From contig DUFD01000046.1 of assembly GCA_011171075.1 (NCBI GenBank), positions 1 through 64,000 of the forward strand: 64,000 nt of DNA. The letters are read 5' to 3'. The stretch is from Dehalococcoidia bacterium. Its GTDB lineage: Bacteria; Chloroflexota; Dehalococcoidia; Dehalococcoidales; Fen-1064. A program made the position numbers and the translations under genes. Below, one piece after another: positions 54,191 through 62,076 of this stretch (positions within the stretch are counted from its first letter, which is position 1; each line of letters begins with the position of its first letter). The notes beneath the pieces are model-generated. The model was not told the DNA's origin, ran no database searches, and saw only the letters and a program-made list of their open reading frames with translations.

Positions 54191-54220
54191 AGAGGGGCTG
54201 CGCCTCTCCTTTAATTCCCT
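54191..54220. repeat. Family A repeat, right-half fragment
   Basis: AGAGGGGCTGCGCCTCTCCT followed by TTAATTCCCT matches the second palindrome and tail of the full copies. No left half is present. Confidence 0.6.
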
Positions 54221-54292
54221 CTTATTCTGCTCGTTACCAGTATTGTGCTATACTTGCCTCGGACAGGAAAATCTCCCTCAGATACGGAACAA

Positions 54293-54937
54293 GTGTCGAA
54301 AAAGCTCTCTCCAAAACTTAAAAAACAGATAGAAAAGGGCATCGTTATCCTCCGGCAGGGAGGGATAGTCGCTTATCCGACCGACACCCTCTACGGCCTC
54401 GGTGCCAGCATGACGAGCCGACAGGCAGTAGAACGTATCTATCGAGTCAAGCAACGACCCCCGGATATGGCCTTACCTTTACTGGTGGCGGACATTTCAC
54501 AAATCGAAGCGCTTGCCGAAACGGTGCCCGAAGTTGCCCGCAAGCTTATAGAAAAATTCCTGCCGGGCGCACTGACCATCGTGCTGCCCGCATCCCTTTC
54601 TGTTCCTGAAATCGTCACCGCCGGAGGAACGACCGTGGCTGTCAGGATACCCGCCCACCCGGTACCCATCGCCCTGATTGAGGGTATCGGAGCACCGCTG
54701 GTTGGCACCAGCGCCAATGTAAGTGGCAAGCCCAGTCCACTGACTGCCGACGAGGTGTATAACCAGCTAGGCGATAAAGTCGACCTGATTATCGACGAAG
54801 GCAAGCCATGCCCCGGAACGGCATCGACCATCGTGGATGTGACCGGAGAGGTGCCGGTGGTAACAAGAGAAGGCGCCATATCCAGAGAAGAGATAGAAAG
54901 AGTATTTAAATCGAGCAACACCGCGAAAGGAGACTGA
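54293..54937 (+). CDS. Threonylcarbamoyl-AMP synthase (Sua5/YrdC/YwlC)
   Basis: 214 residues from the GTG at 54293; the frame opens at 54245, but TATACT at 54249-54254 looks like its -10 box. Signatures GGIVAYPTDTLYGLGAS, YRVKQRPPDMALPLLV, LIEKFLPGALTIVL, VAVRIPAHPV and TSANVSGKPSP. It makes the precursor of t6A37 in ANN-decoding tRNAs. Confidence 0.93.
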   Translation: MSKKLSPKLKKQIEKGIVILRQGGIVAYPTDTLYGLGASMTSRQAVERIYRVKQRPPDMALPLLVADISQIEALAETVPEVARKLIEKFLPGALTIVLPASLSVPEIVTAGGTTVAVRIPAHPVPIALIEGIGAPLVGTSANVSGKPSPLTADEVYNQLGDKVDLIIDEGKPCPGTASTIVDVTGEVPVVTREGAISREEIERVFKSSNTAKGD

Positions 54938-54940
54938 GCC

Positions 54941-55378
54941 GTGCGTATTGCCGTAGGATGTGACCACCGGGGACGAGACCTCAAGGAATTAGTTATAAGG
55001 CTGCTCGCCGAAGCGAACCACGATTATAACGACTTCGGCACTAATAGCGATGAGCCGGTCGACTACCCTGACATCGCTAAAGAAGTGGGTGAAGCGGTCG
55101 CCGGGGGGCAGTATGAATACGGCATTCTGATGTGTGGCACCGGTATCGGCATGAGCATGGCCGCCAACAAGGTGCGGGGGATAAGAGCTGCCCTGTGCCA
55201 TAACGCCTTCGCCGCCCGCCGGGCGCGACAGCACAACAACGCCAATATCCTCTGCCTCTCTGCAGAAGAAAGCATGGAACTGGTACCGGAGATTTTAGAG
55301 ACCTTCCTCACCACTGAGTTTGAGGGAGGCCGACACCAGCGCCGCGTCGACAAGATTATGGAGATAGAAAGCTCCTGA
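54941..55378 (+). CDS. rpiB: Ribose-5-phosphate isomerase B
   Basis: 145 residues. AVGCDHRGRDLKE, DYPDIAKEVGEAV, catalytic Cys in LMCGTGIGMSMAANK and HNNANILCLSAE. GTG start with AAAGGAG upstream, 3 bases after the Sua5-type gene stop. It interconverts ribose and ribulose 5-phosphate. Confidence 0.95.
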   Translation: MRIAVGCDHRGRDLKELVIRLLAEANHDYNDFGTNSDEPVDYPDIAKEVGEAVAGGQYEYGILMCGTGIGMSMAANKVRGIRAALCHNAFAARRARQHNNANILCLSAEESMELVPEILETFLTTEFEGGRHQRRVDKIMEIESS

Positions 55379-55404
55379 GAAAACAGGACATCACCCCTGT
55401 GTGA

Positions 55405-55490
55405 TAGTGGAGGCCCCATCCGCTATATCCCCTTCCCCAGTGGGGAAGGGGAAGATTTTTTAAGAGGGGCTGCGCCCCTCTTAAACTCCC
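55405..55490. repeat. Dispersed palindromic repeat, family A, full copy
   Basis: GTGGAGGCCCCATCCGCTAT, CCCCTTCCCCAGTGGGGAAG, T-rich spacer, AAGAGGGGCTGCGCCCCTCT, AAACTCCC. It lies in the gene-free stretch 55379-55696 between rpiB and the ilv promoter. Confidence 0.85.
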
Positions 55491-55569
55491 TTTCAAATAA
55501 TCATATTGTCACATAAATCGGCTCTCTTTAAGGTGAGAACGACCTGTGCCCGAAAACTGCCCTCCACAC

Positions 55570-55635
55570 CGTTTCGGGGTGTCCAGAGGGGTGTAACCCC
55601 TTTGGAACGGGGGTTCAAGGGGGACACCCCCTTGG
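55570..55635. repeat. Dispersed palindromic repeat, family B
   Basis: GTTTCGGGGTGTCCAGAGGG, GTGTAACCCCTTTGG, then CAAGGGGG...CCCCCTTGG. Near-copy of 35736-35798, again placed after a full family A repeat. Confidence 0.8.
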
Positions 55636-55696
55636 AAATATACGAACTGTGTTATTCGCGGATGGTAAGACAGTCCTAAAATTATTGTCAGAACAG

Positions 55697-55725
55697 TTGA
55701 CAATAAACAAAAACTGTGATATTTT
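55697..55725 (+). promoter_or_regulatory. Promoter of the ilv-leu operon
   Basis: TTGACA 55697-55702, 17-base spacer, TATTTT 55720-55725. Exactly six bases separate it from the leader-peptide ATG at 55732, so the start codon coincides with the predicted +1, as upstream of leuS. Confidence 0.82.
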
Positions 55726-55731
55726 CATATC

Positions 55732-55785
55732 ATGAGCACGCAGTATGCAACCTTAGTACTTATCGTTATCAGCCGTTACCGGTGA
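55732..55785 (+). CDS. Branched-chain leader peptide of ilv-leu, predicted leaderless
   Basis: Seventeen residues, MSTQYATLVLIVISRYR, with the unbroken run Leu-Val-Leu-Ile-Val-Ile (codons 8-13, 55753-55770), all three amino acids made by the downstream operon. There is no room for a ribosome site between the promoter and ATG. It stops at TGA 55783-55785, immediately before the antiterminator sequence. Confidence 0.85.
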   Translation: MSTQYATLVLIVISRYR

Positions 55786-55833
55786 GTGGGTTCGTCTCGC
55801 ACGGGGAGCCGTCCCACGGGGACGGCTTTTTTT
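55779..55833 (+). promoter_or_regulatory. ilv-leu attenuator (antiterminator and terminator)
   Basis: Terminator: GCCGTCCC (55808-55815) pairs with GGGACGGC (55819-55826), followed by seven T. Antiterminator: GTGGG (55786-55790) pairs with CCCAC (55813-55817), 22 bases apart exactly as before leuS, plus CCG (55779-55781) with CGG (55823-55825). A ribosome reaching the stop codon would mask GTGGG; one stalled at the Leu/Val/Ile codons would not. Confidence 0.83.
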
Positions 55834-55862
55834 ATTATTAGCAGTAAAGGCAGGCGGAAATA

Positions 55863-57524
55863 ATGAAAAGTGATGCGGTCAAGAAGGGTATTGAAAGGGC
55901 AGCGCACCGTTCGCTGCTGCATGCGGTCGGGGTCAGCCTGAGCGACCTCGATAAGCCATTCGTGGGTATCATCAACAGCTTCAGCGAGATTGTCCCCGGC
56001 CACATCAACCTGCGGAGTATCGCCGAAGCGGTCAAGCAGGGTGTAGCCAGGGGTGGTGGCGTCTCCTTCGAGGTCAACACCATTGCCGTCTGTGATGGCA
56101 TCGCCATGGGCCACGCCGGCATGAAGTACAGCCTGCCCAGCCGGGAGCTGATAGCCGACTCCGCGGAGACGGTTGCCGAAGCCCATGCCTTCGATGCCCT
56201 TGTCTTCATCCCCAACTGTGACAAGGTAGTGCCCGGCATGCTCATGGCAGCCATGAGGCTCAACGTGCCGTCTATCTTCATCAGCGGCGGCCCGATGCTC
56301 GCGGGACACATTGGCACCGAGGGCGGTCGTAAGTTTGACGTCATATCCCTTTTCGAGGCAGCCGGCAGGGTTACGGCAGGTGAGATGAGCGAAGAGGAAC
56401 TGGCCAGGATGGAAGAACTGACCTGTCCCGGCTGCGGAAGCTGTGCCGGCATGTTCACCGCCAACACGATGAATTGCCTCACCGAGGTGCTGGGGATGGG
56501 TTTGCCCGGAAACGGTACCATTCCGGCCGTCGACGCCAGACGGATGATACTGGCCAGAAAAGCCGGCGAGGAGGTTATGCGACTCCTGGCCTCTGGTACG
56601 TGTCCACGGGATATTGTCACCGCGGCCGCGATAGACAACGCCCTCACGGTTGATATGGCCCTGGGTGGCAGCACTAACTCGGTGCTGCACCTGATGGCCA
56701 TCGCCAATGAGGCAGGGATTAGCTTCCCGTTGACCAAGGTGAACGAACTCTGCCAGAGTACCCCGCACATCTGCCTGCTCAGTCCCGCCGGCGAAAACCG
56801 CATCGAAGACCTGGATAGGGCGGGTGGTATTCCCGCGGTGATGAAAGAGGTCGGTGACCTCCTCAATCTGGAACTACCCACCGTAACCGGGAAATCGGTA
56901 GGGGAGAACATTAAAAATAGCCAGGTGCTTGACAGAGAAGTAATCCACTCCAGGGACAATGCCTATTCCGCCACTGGTGGTATCGCCATCCTCTTCGGCA
57001 ACCTGGCGCCTGACGGTGCCATTGTCAAGAAGGCAGCAGTCGCCCCGGAGATGATGGTACACCAGGGACCGGCCAGGGTGTTCGACTCCGAGGAGGAAGC
57101 CACTACCGCTATCATGAAAAAAGATATGAAGAAAGGCGATGTAGTCGTTATCCGGAACGAAGGCCCCAGGGGTGGCCCGGGTATGCGGGAGATGCTGACA
57201 CCCACCGCCCTGCTGAGCGGTATGGGCATGGACAAGGATGTAGCCCTCATCACCGACGGGCGTTTCTCGGGCGGTTCCCGTGGTGCTGCCATCGGCCATG
57301 TCTCGCCGGAAGCAGCCAGTCGCGGACCGATTGCCGCCCTCCGAGACGGGGACATCATCAAGATAGATATCCCGGATTGCAAGCTCGAGATAGAGCTCAG
57401 CGACGAAGAAATTTCCCGGCGGCTGGCAGAACTCAGCGAGTTCGAACCGAAAATAAAAACAGGCTATCTGAGCCGATACATAGAGAAGGTGACTTCGGCT
57501 AGTACCGGAGCCGTGTTCAGTTAG
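55863..57524 (+). CDS. ilvD: Dihydroxy-acid dehydratase
   Basis: 553 residues. Fe-S cysteines in [11 protein letters not shown] and [30 protein letters not shown] and the catalytic-region [17 protein letters not shown] signature are present. It makes 2-oxo acids for Val, Leu and Ile. First structural gene after the attenuator; ilvB follows by 13 bases. Confidence 0.97.
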   Translation: MKSDAVKKGIERAAHRSLLHAVGVSLSDLDKPFVGIINSFSEIVPGHINLRSIAEAVKQGVARGGGVSFEVNTIAVCDGIAMGHAGMKYSLPSRELIADSAETVAEAHAFDALVFIPNCDKVVPGMLMAAMRLNVPSIFISGGPMLAGHIGTEGGRKFDVISLFEAAGRVTAGEMSEEELARMEELTCPGCGSCAGMFTANTMNCLTEVLGMGLPGNGTIPAVDARRMILARKAGEEVMRLLASGTCPRDIVTAAAIDNALTVDMALGGSTNSVLHLMAIANEAGISFPLTKVNELCQSTPHICLLSPAGENRIEDLDRAGGIPAVMKEVGDLLNLELPTVTGKSVGENIKNSQVLDREVIHSRDNAYSATGGIAILFGNLAPDGAIVKKAAVAPEMMVHQGPARVFDSEEEATTAIMKKDMKKGDVVVIRNEGPRGGPGMREMLTPTALLSGMGMDKDVALITDGRFSGGSRGAAIGHVSPEAASRGPIAALRDGDIIKIDIPDCKLEIELSDEEISRRLAELSEFEPKIKTGYLSRYIEKVTSASTGAVFS

Positions 57525-57537
57525 GAGGAGATGCAAT

Positions 57538-59235
57538 ATGAAGATGACTGGTGCCCAGATGATGCTGGATGGTCTAGTCAAGGAAGGGGTCGAGGTTACC
57601 TTCGGCATCCAGGGCGGTAAGGTTATCCCCCTATTCGACACCATGCCCCAGTTCCCGCAGATACATCACGTGCTGACACGGCATGAGCAGGGAGCTGCCC
57701 ACGCCGCTGAAGGCTACGCCCGCGCCACGGGAAAGGTCGGGGTATGCATCGCAACCTCCGGACCCGGAGCCACCAACCTGGTTACCGGTATCGCCGATGC
57801 TTTTCTCGACTCGGTACCGATGGTGGCGATAACCGGTCAGGTCAACCGACCCGACATCGGCAAGGACGCCTTCCAGGAGGTAGACATCACCGGCATTACC
57901 CTGCCGATTACCAAGCATAATTACCTAGTGCTGGATACTCCTTCAATGCCACGGATTGTCAGAGAGGCTTTCTATCTGGCACGTACCGGTCGACCCGGCC
58001 CGGTACTGATTGACGTGCCCGGCGATGTCTTCATGGAGGAGACAGAGTTCCACTATCCCAAGGAGTTCGACCTGCCCAGCTACAAACCGACACTCAGGGG
58101 GCACCCGGCACAGATTAATAAGGCCGCCAAGGTAATCAATGATGCCCGGCAACCTGTTATCCTGGCCGGGCGGGGTGTCATCGTCTCCGGAGCGTACGCC
58201 GAACTGAAAGAGCTTGCCGAGAAAGCGCAGATACCGGTAATAACAACCCTGCTGGGCATCAGCGCCATACCGGAGAGTCATGTCCTCTCCTACGGGTGGC
58301 TGGGTATGCACGGCATGGTCCACGCCAACATGGCCACCGACGCCGCCGACACGATAATCGCCATCGGTATGCGCTTCGATGACCGGGCCACTGCCAAAGT
58401 AAGCGCTTTCAATACCCGCGCCCGCATAGTCCATATCGACATTGACCCGGCGGAGATTGGCAAGAACATAAAGGTAGACGTTCCGATTGTCGGTGACGTC
58501 AAGACCGTGCTTACACAACTAAATAAAGTGGTAGAAACCAGCCAGCATATCGACTGGATAAGCCAACTGGATGAGTGGCGCCGGACACACCCGTCACTCA
58601 ATATCCGCGACAGCGAGTCCGTACTGCCGCAGTATGTCGTCCGGCAGATTTACGAGGCCACCAAGGGGGAGGCCACCATTGTAACCGGCGTGGGACAGCA
58701 CCAGATGTGGGCGGCGCAGTATTATCACTACGACCACCCCAACTCCCTCATCACGTCAGGTGGTCTGGGCACGATGGGCTTCGGGCTGCCCGCGGCGATA
58801 GGTGCGCAGGTTGGCCGTCCCGAAGCTATAGTCTGGTGCCTCGATGGTGACGGCAGCTTCCAGATGACAATACAGGAGCTGGCCACAATCCAGCAGGAGA
58901 GACTGCCACTCAAGATTGCCATCCTCAATAATGGTTTCCTGGGAATGGTCAGGCAATGGCAGGAGCTGTTCTTCGGCAAGCGCTATGTGGCCACGCCGTT
59001 AAGCGGCCCGGACTTCGTCAAGGTGGCCGAAGCCTATGGCATCCCGGGAACAATGGCAAAACGCAGAGAAGATGTTATTCCGGCTATCGAGCAGGCGCTG
59101 AGTGAACCGGGGCCGTTCTTAATCGACTTCCGCATCGAGCCGGAAGAGAATGTCTATCCCATGGTTAAGCTCGGTGGTAGCCTGGTAGAGCTACTGGAAG
59201 GTGAAGACGTAAAGAAAGGGGTGGTAAAATCATGA
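57538..59235 (+). CDS. ilvB: Acetolactate synthase, large subunit
   Basis: 565 residues. ThDP-activating Glu in LTRHEQGAAHAAEGYARA; IPVITTLLG; ThDP/Mg site GDGSFQM...NNGFLGMVRQWQ. It condenses pyruvate with pyruvate or 2-oxobutyrate. Its stop overlaps the ilvH start by 4 bases. Confidence 0.97.
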   Translation: MKMTGAQMMLDGLVKEGVEVTFGIQGGKVIPLFDTMPQFPQIHHVLTRHEQGAAHAAEGYARATGKVGVCIATSGPGATNLVTGIADAFLDSVPMVAITGQVNRPDIGKDAFQEVDITGITLPITKHNYLVLDTPSMPRIVREAFYLARTGRPGPVLIDVPGDVFMEETEFHYPKEFDLPSYKPTLRGHPAQINKAAKVINDARQPVILAGRGVIVSGAYAELKELAEKAQIPVITTLLGISAIPESHVLSYGWLGMHGMVHANMATDAADTIIAIGMRFDDRATAKVSAFNTRARIVHIDIDPAEIGKNIKVDVPIVGDVKTVLTQLNKVVETSQHIDWISQLDEWRRTHPSLNIRDSESVLPQYVVRQIYEATKGEATIVTGVGQHQMWAAQYYHYDHPNSLITSGGLGTMGFGLPAAIGAQVGRPEAIVWCLDGDGSFQMTIQELATIQQERLPLKIAILNNGFLGMVRQWQELFFGKRYVATPLSGPDFVKVAEAYGIPGTMAKRREDVIPAIEQALSEPGPFLIDFRIEPEENVYPMVKLGGSLVELLEGEDVKKGVVKS

Positions 59236-59780
59236 CCGGAAACAAGCATACGCTGGTTGCCCTCGTCGAGGACAGACCCGGGGTACTGAACCGGATGGCC
59301 AGTCTATGTCGGCGGCGAGGCTTCAACATCGAGAGCATTGCCGTAGGACACAGCGAAACACCGCGCCTTTCGCGCATGACCATCGTCGTCGACGGTACCA
59401 ACGCCATGATTGAGCAGCTGCGAAAGCAGCTGGACAAGCTGGTGGTTACCATGAAGGTATCGGACATCACCTCGGATAATATCGTTGTCCGTGAACTGGC
59501 GCTTATTAAGGTTAAAGCCAATTCCGAGACCCGGAGCGAGATAATACAGATTGTGGATATATTCCGCGCGGATATCGTCGACGTGGCCGAAGAATCGGTA
59601 ACCGTCGAGGTCACCGGAGACGAAGATAAGATAGATTCACTTCTCAGTCTGCTCCGTGGATTCGGTATTAAGGAGTTATCCAGGACAGGACGAATTGCTA
59701 TGACCCGTGGAGGCACCAGTCTTCTCGGAGAGGACAAAGATAAAACTGGAGGGAGAAGACAAAAGAAGGCAGCATCCTGA
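59232..59780 (+). CDS. ilvH: Acetolactate synthase, regulatory small subunit
   Basis: 182 residues. N-terminal ACT domain HTLVALVEDRPGVLNRMASL with GFNIESIAVGHSE, then the second ACT-like domain (LALIKVKAN, FRADIVDVAEESVTVEVTG). It carries Val feedback inhibition and stimulates IlvB. Translationally coupled to ilvB. Confidence 0.96.
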   Translation: MTGNKHTLVALVEDRPGVLNRMASLCRRRGFNIESIAVGHSETPRLSRMTIVVDGTNAMIEQLRKQLDKLVVTMKVSDITSDNIVVRELALIKVKANSETRSEIIQIVDIFRADIVDVAEESVTVEVTGDEDKIDSLLSLLRGFGIKELSRTGRIAMTRGGTSLLGEDKDKTGGRRQKKAAS

Positions 59781-59828
59781 GATCTAGGATTAGGCCTGAA
59801 AAGATGAAGATTGTCACTCACTGTTACA

Positions 59829-59857
59829 TTGATTTCGCCCAGTTTATCCTGTAATGT
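59829..59857 (+). promoter_or_regulatory. Possible internal promoter for the usp gene
   Basis: TTGATT 59829-59834 and TAATGT 59852-59857 with a 17-base spacer, in the 106-base gap between ilvH and the universal stress protein gene. It may allow stress-dependent expression of usp and downstream ilvC independently of the attenuator. Confidence 0.5.
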
Positions 59858-59886
59858 AATGATGGATTCATCACCGGAGGTACAGA

Positions 59887-60831
59887 ATGTTCCGTAAAAT
59901 GCTGGTTTTGCTTGATGGCTCCGAGCTTTCTGAGGTAGTCTTCCCCTTCGCCAAGGAGCTCGCTGCCAGACTAAATCTGGACGTGACTATGCTGCAGGTC
60001 TATGGTGATATCGGACGTAACTTCGTACCAGTACACAAGGCCTACATCGAGCGTGCCGCCGAGACAATAAAGAGTCAGATAGCGGATGTCCAGGAGAGAC
60101 TCGGTATCCCACCGCAGGAAAAACAGGCGGAAGTCCGGGGAGAACTAGCTGACGGTCATTATGCTGATGAGATACTGAGCTACGCTGAGAGGAACGATAT
60201 CGACCTTATTCTAATGGCCAGCCACGGGCGTTCGGGGATTCGGCGCTGGCGCATGGGGAGCGTTGCTGACAAGGTGCTAAGGGCTGCGAAGGTACCGGTA
60301 CTGTTTATTCGAGCCGGTGCTGAGGACGCCACCCCATACGACAAGTGGCCAACAAAATCAATAGTAGTCCCCCTGGATGGTTCGGAAAGAGCGGAATCAG
60401 TGCTTCCCCACGTTATAGCGCTGGCCAAGCAACGCACCACCGAGCCGATAATCGTAAACCTTATCAGGATTTGCGATCCACCGGTAGCTCCGTCCTACTA
60501 TTCTCCGGAGCTTTCCGGGGTACCCCTTAACTGGGGAGAATTCATGGAACAAGAGATGGACCGCTGTAAACAGAACGCCAGTGACTACCTTGAGAATATA
60601 GCCAAACAGCTCGATGACCAGGGTATTAAGGCAGAGTCCACGGTGCTTGTGGGTCAGGCCGCCGATGAAATAATAGAATATGTCAGCAAGAACCCGTACA
60701 GCATCGTCGTCATGGCGACTCACGGGCGCACCGGGTTGAGGCGGCTCGTCTTCGGCAGCGTCACCGAGAGTGTCCTGCACGCAGTCTCTAACCCGATACT
60801 ACTGACCAAGCCGGAACAAGCTGGCTCGTAG
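59887..60831 (+). CDS. Tandem universal stress protein (two UspA domains)
   Basis: 314 residues in two UspA halves. Half 1 (1-145) starts [19 protein letters not shown] and has [20 protein letters not shown]; half 2 (about 155-312) starts [19 protein letters not shown] and ends [18 protein letters not shown], the G-2X-G-9X-G(S/T) ATP-binding motif. It sits between ilvH and ilvC, interrupting an otherwise standard ilv order. Confidence 0.93.
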   Translation: MFRKMLVLLDGSELSEVVFPFAKELAARLNLDVTMLQVYGDIGRNFVPVHKAYIERAAETIKSQIADVQERLGIPPQEKQAEVRGELADGHYADEILSYAERNDIDLILMASHGRSGIRRWRMGSVADKVLRAAKVPVLFIRAGAEDATPYDKWPTKSIVVPLDGSERAESVLPHVIALAKQRTTEPIIVNLIRICDPPVAPSYYSPELSGVPLNWGEFMEQEMDRCKQNASDYLENIAKQLDDQGIKAESTVLVGQAADEIIEYVSKNPYSIVVMATHGRTGLRRLVFGSVTESVLHAVSNPILLTKPEQAGS

Positions 60832-60854
60832 GAGGTAACGGGGAGGAAGGGGCA

Positions 60855-61850
60855 ATGGCAAAGATATACTATGATAACGATTGTGATTTGAAACTGCTCG
60901 ACGGGAAAGTAGTTGGTATCATCGGCTACGGCAGCCAGGGGCATGCCCAGGCCCAGAACCTGAGAGATAGCGGCTGCCAGGTAATCGTCGCTGAGGCTGA
61001 GGGAAGCCCGGGCTGGAATAATGCCAGGGAAGCCGGCTTTAAAGTAACAAAAGCCGCCGAAGTAGCCAGAGAAGCCGATATTATCTCAATTCTGGTCCCT
61101 GATGAACTGCACGGCAGGATTTACAACGAGTCAGTCCTGCCCGGACTGGATGCCGGTAATACCCTGTTATTCTCACATGGATTCAGCATTCACTTCGGGC
61201 AGGTATTACCACCGTCGGACGTAAACGTTATCATGATAGCGCCCAAGTGCCCCGTCCATATGCTAAGACAGCTATACACTGAGGAGGTCGGGCCTCCGGC
61301 GATTGTAGCCGTGCACCAGGATGCCACCGATAATGCTAAGGATATTGCCCTGGCCTACGCCAAGGGCATCGGTTGCAGCCGGGCCGGCGTCATCGAGACT
61401 ACCTTTGCTGAGGAGACCGAGACCGACCTCTTCGGGGAGCAGACCGTGCTCTGCGGTGGTATTACCGGCCTTATAAAAGCAGGCTTTGAGACGCTGGTAG
61501 AAGCTGGCTATCAACCCGAGATAGCCTATTTTGAAATCCTTCACGAGCTAAAGTTGATTATCGACCTTATCTACCAGGGTGGCCTCAGCTATATGCGGTA
61601 CTCCGTCAGCGATACCGCCGAGTACGGCGACTATATAAGCGGGCCAAGAATCATTGACGAGATGGTAAAGCAGGAGATGGCCGAGGTGCTGGCCGAAATC
61701 CAGGACGGTACCTTTGCCAAGGAGTGGATACTGGAAAATCAGGCCGGTCGACCTGTCTTCAATGCGCTGAGACGCATCGAGGCAGAGCACCCCATCGAGG
61801 TGGTGGGGGCTGAGCTACGCCAGATGATGCCCTGGCTCAAGCAAGGCTAG
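60855..61850 (+). CDS. ilvC: Ketol-acid reductoisomerase, class I
   Basis: 331 residues. [33 protein letters not shown], catalytic [18 protein letters not shown] and [14 protein letters not shown]. The cofactor loop after strand beta-2 reads A-E-A-E-G-S-P-G-W (46-54); the usual Arg and Ser residues that bind the NADPH 2'-phosphate are absent and two Glu are present, suggesting NADH use. Otherwise a normal class I enzyme. Confidence 0.96.
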   Translation: MAKIYYDNDCDLKLLDGKVVGIIGYGSQGHAQAQNLRDSGCQVIVAEAEGSPGWNNAREAGFKVTKAAEVAREADIISILVPDELHGRIYNESVLPGLDAGNTLLFSHGFSIHFGQVLPPSDVNVIMIAPKCPVHMLRQLYTEEVGPPAIVAVHQDATDNAKDIALAYAKGIGCSRAGVIETTFAEETETDLFGEQTVLCGGITGLIKAGFETLVEAGYQPEIAYFEILHELKLIIDLIYQGGLSYMRYSVSDTAEYGDYISGPRIIDEMVKQEMAEVLAEIQDGTFAKEWILENQAGRPVFNALRRIEAEHPIEVVGAELRQMMPWLKQG

Positions 61851-62013
61851 TTACAGGAATGTGCAAAATTGATACGCACTGAGTATGAAAGAATAAGTGA
61901 ATACCTGAGATTGTATTCCGCGTTTGGATTTTCCGGCAGATACAAACTCATCCTTACTGGCCCCTCTCCTTTATTGGGGAGGGGATGATGGCTGGTGTAT
62001 TTAGTACAGTCAT

Positions 62014-62064
62014 AGAGAAACACAACACCCGCAGGGGGAATGCCCTTTGGGTTGTGTCTTCTCT
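62014..62064 (+). promoter_or_regulatory. Long hairpin just upstream of leuA
   Basis: AGAGAA-ACACAAC (62014-62026) pairs with GTTGTGT-C-TTCTCT (62051-62064) with one bulge, and the loop contains GGGGG and CCC. It ends 2 bases before the AGGAGG site of leuA. Position suggests control of translation or RNA processing within the ilv-leu transcript. The rest of the 226-base gap holds a family A-like CCCCTC/GAGGGG palindrome fragment at about 61956-61985. Confidence 0.5.
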
Positions 62065-62076
62065 CAGGAGGATGTC

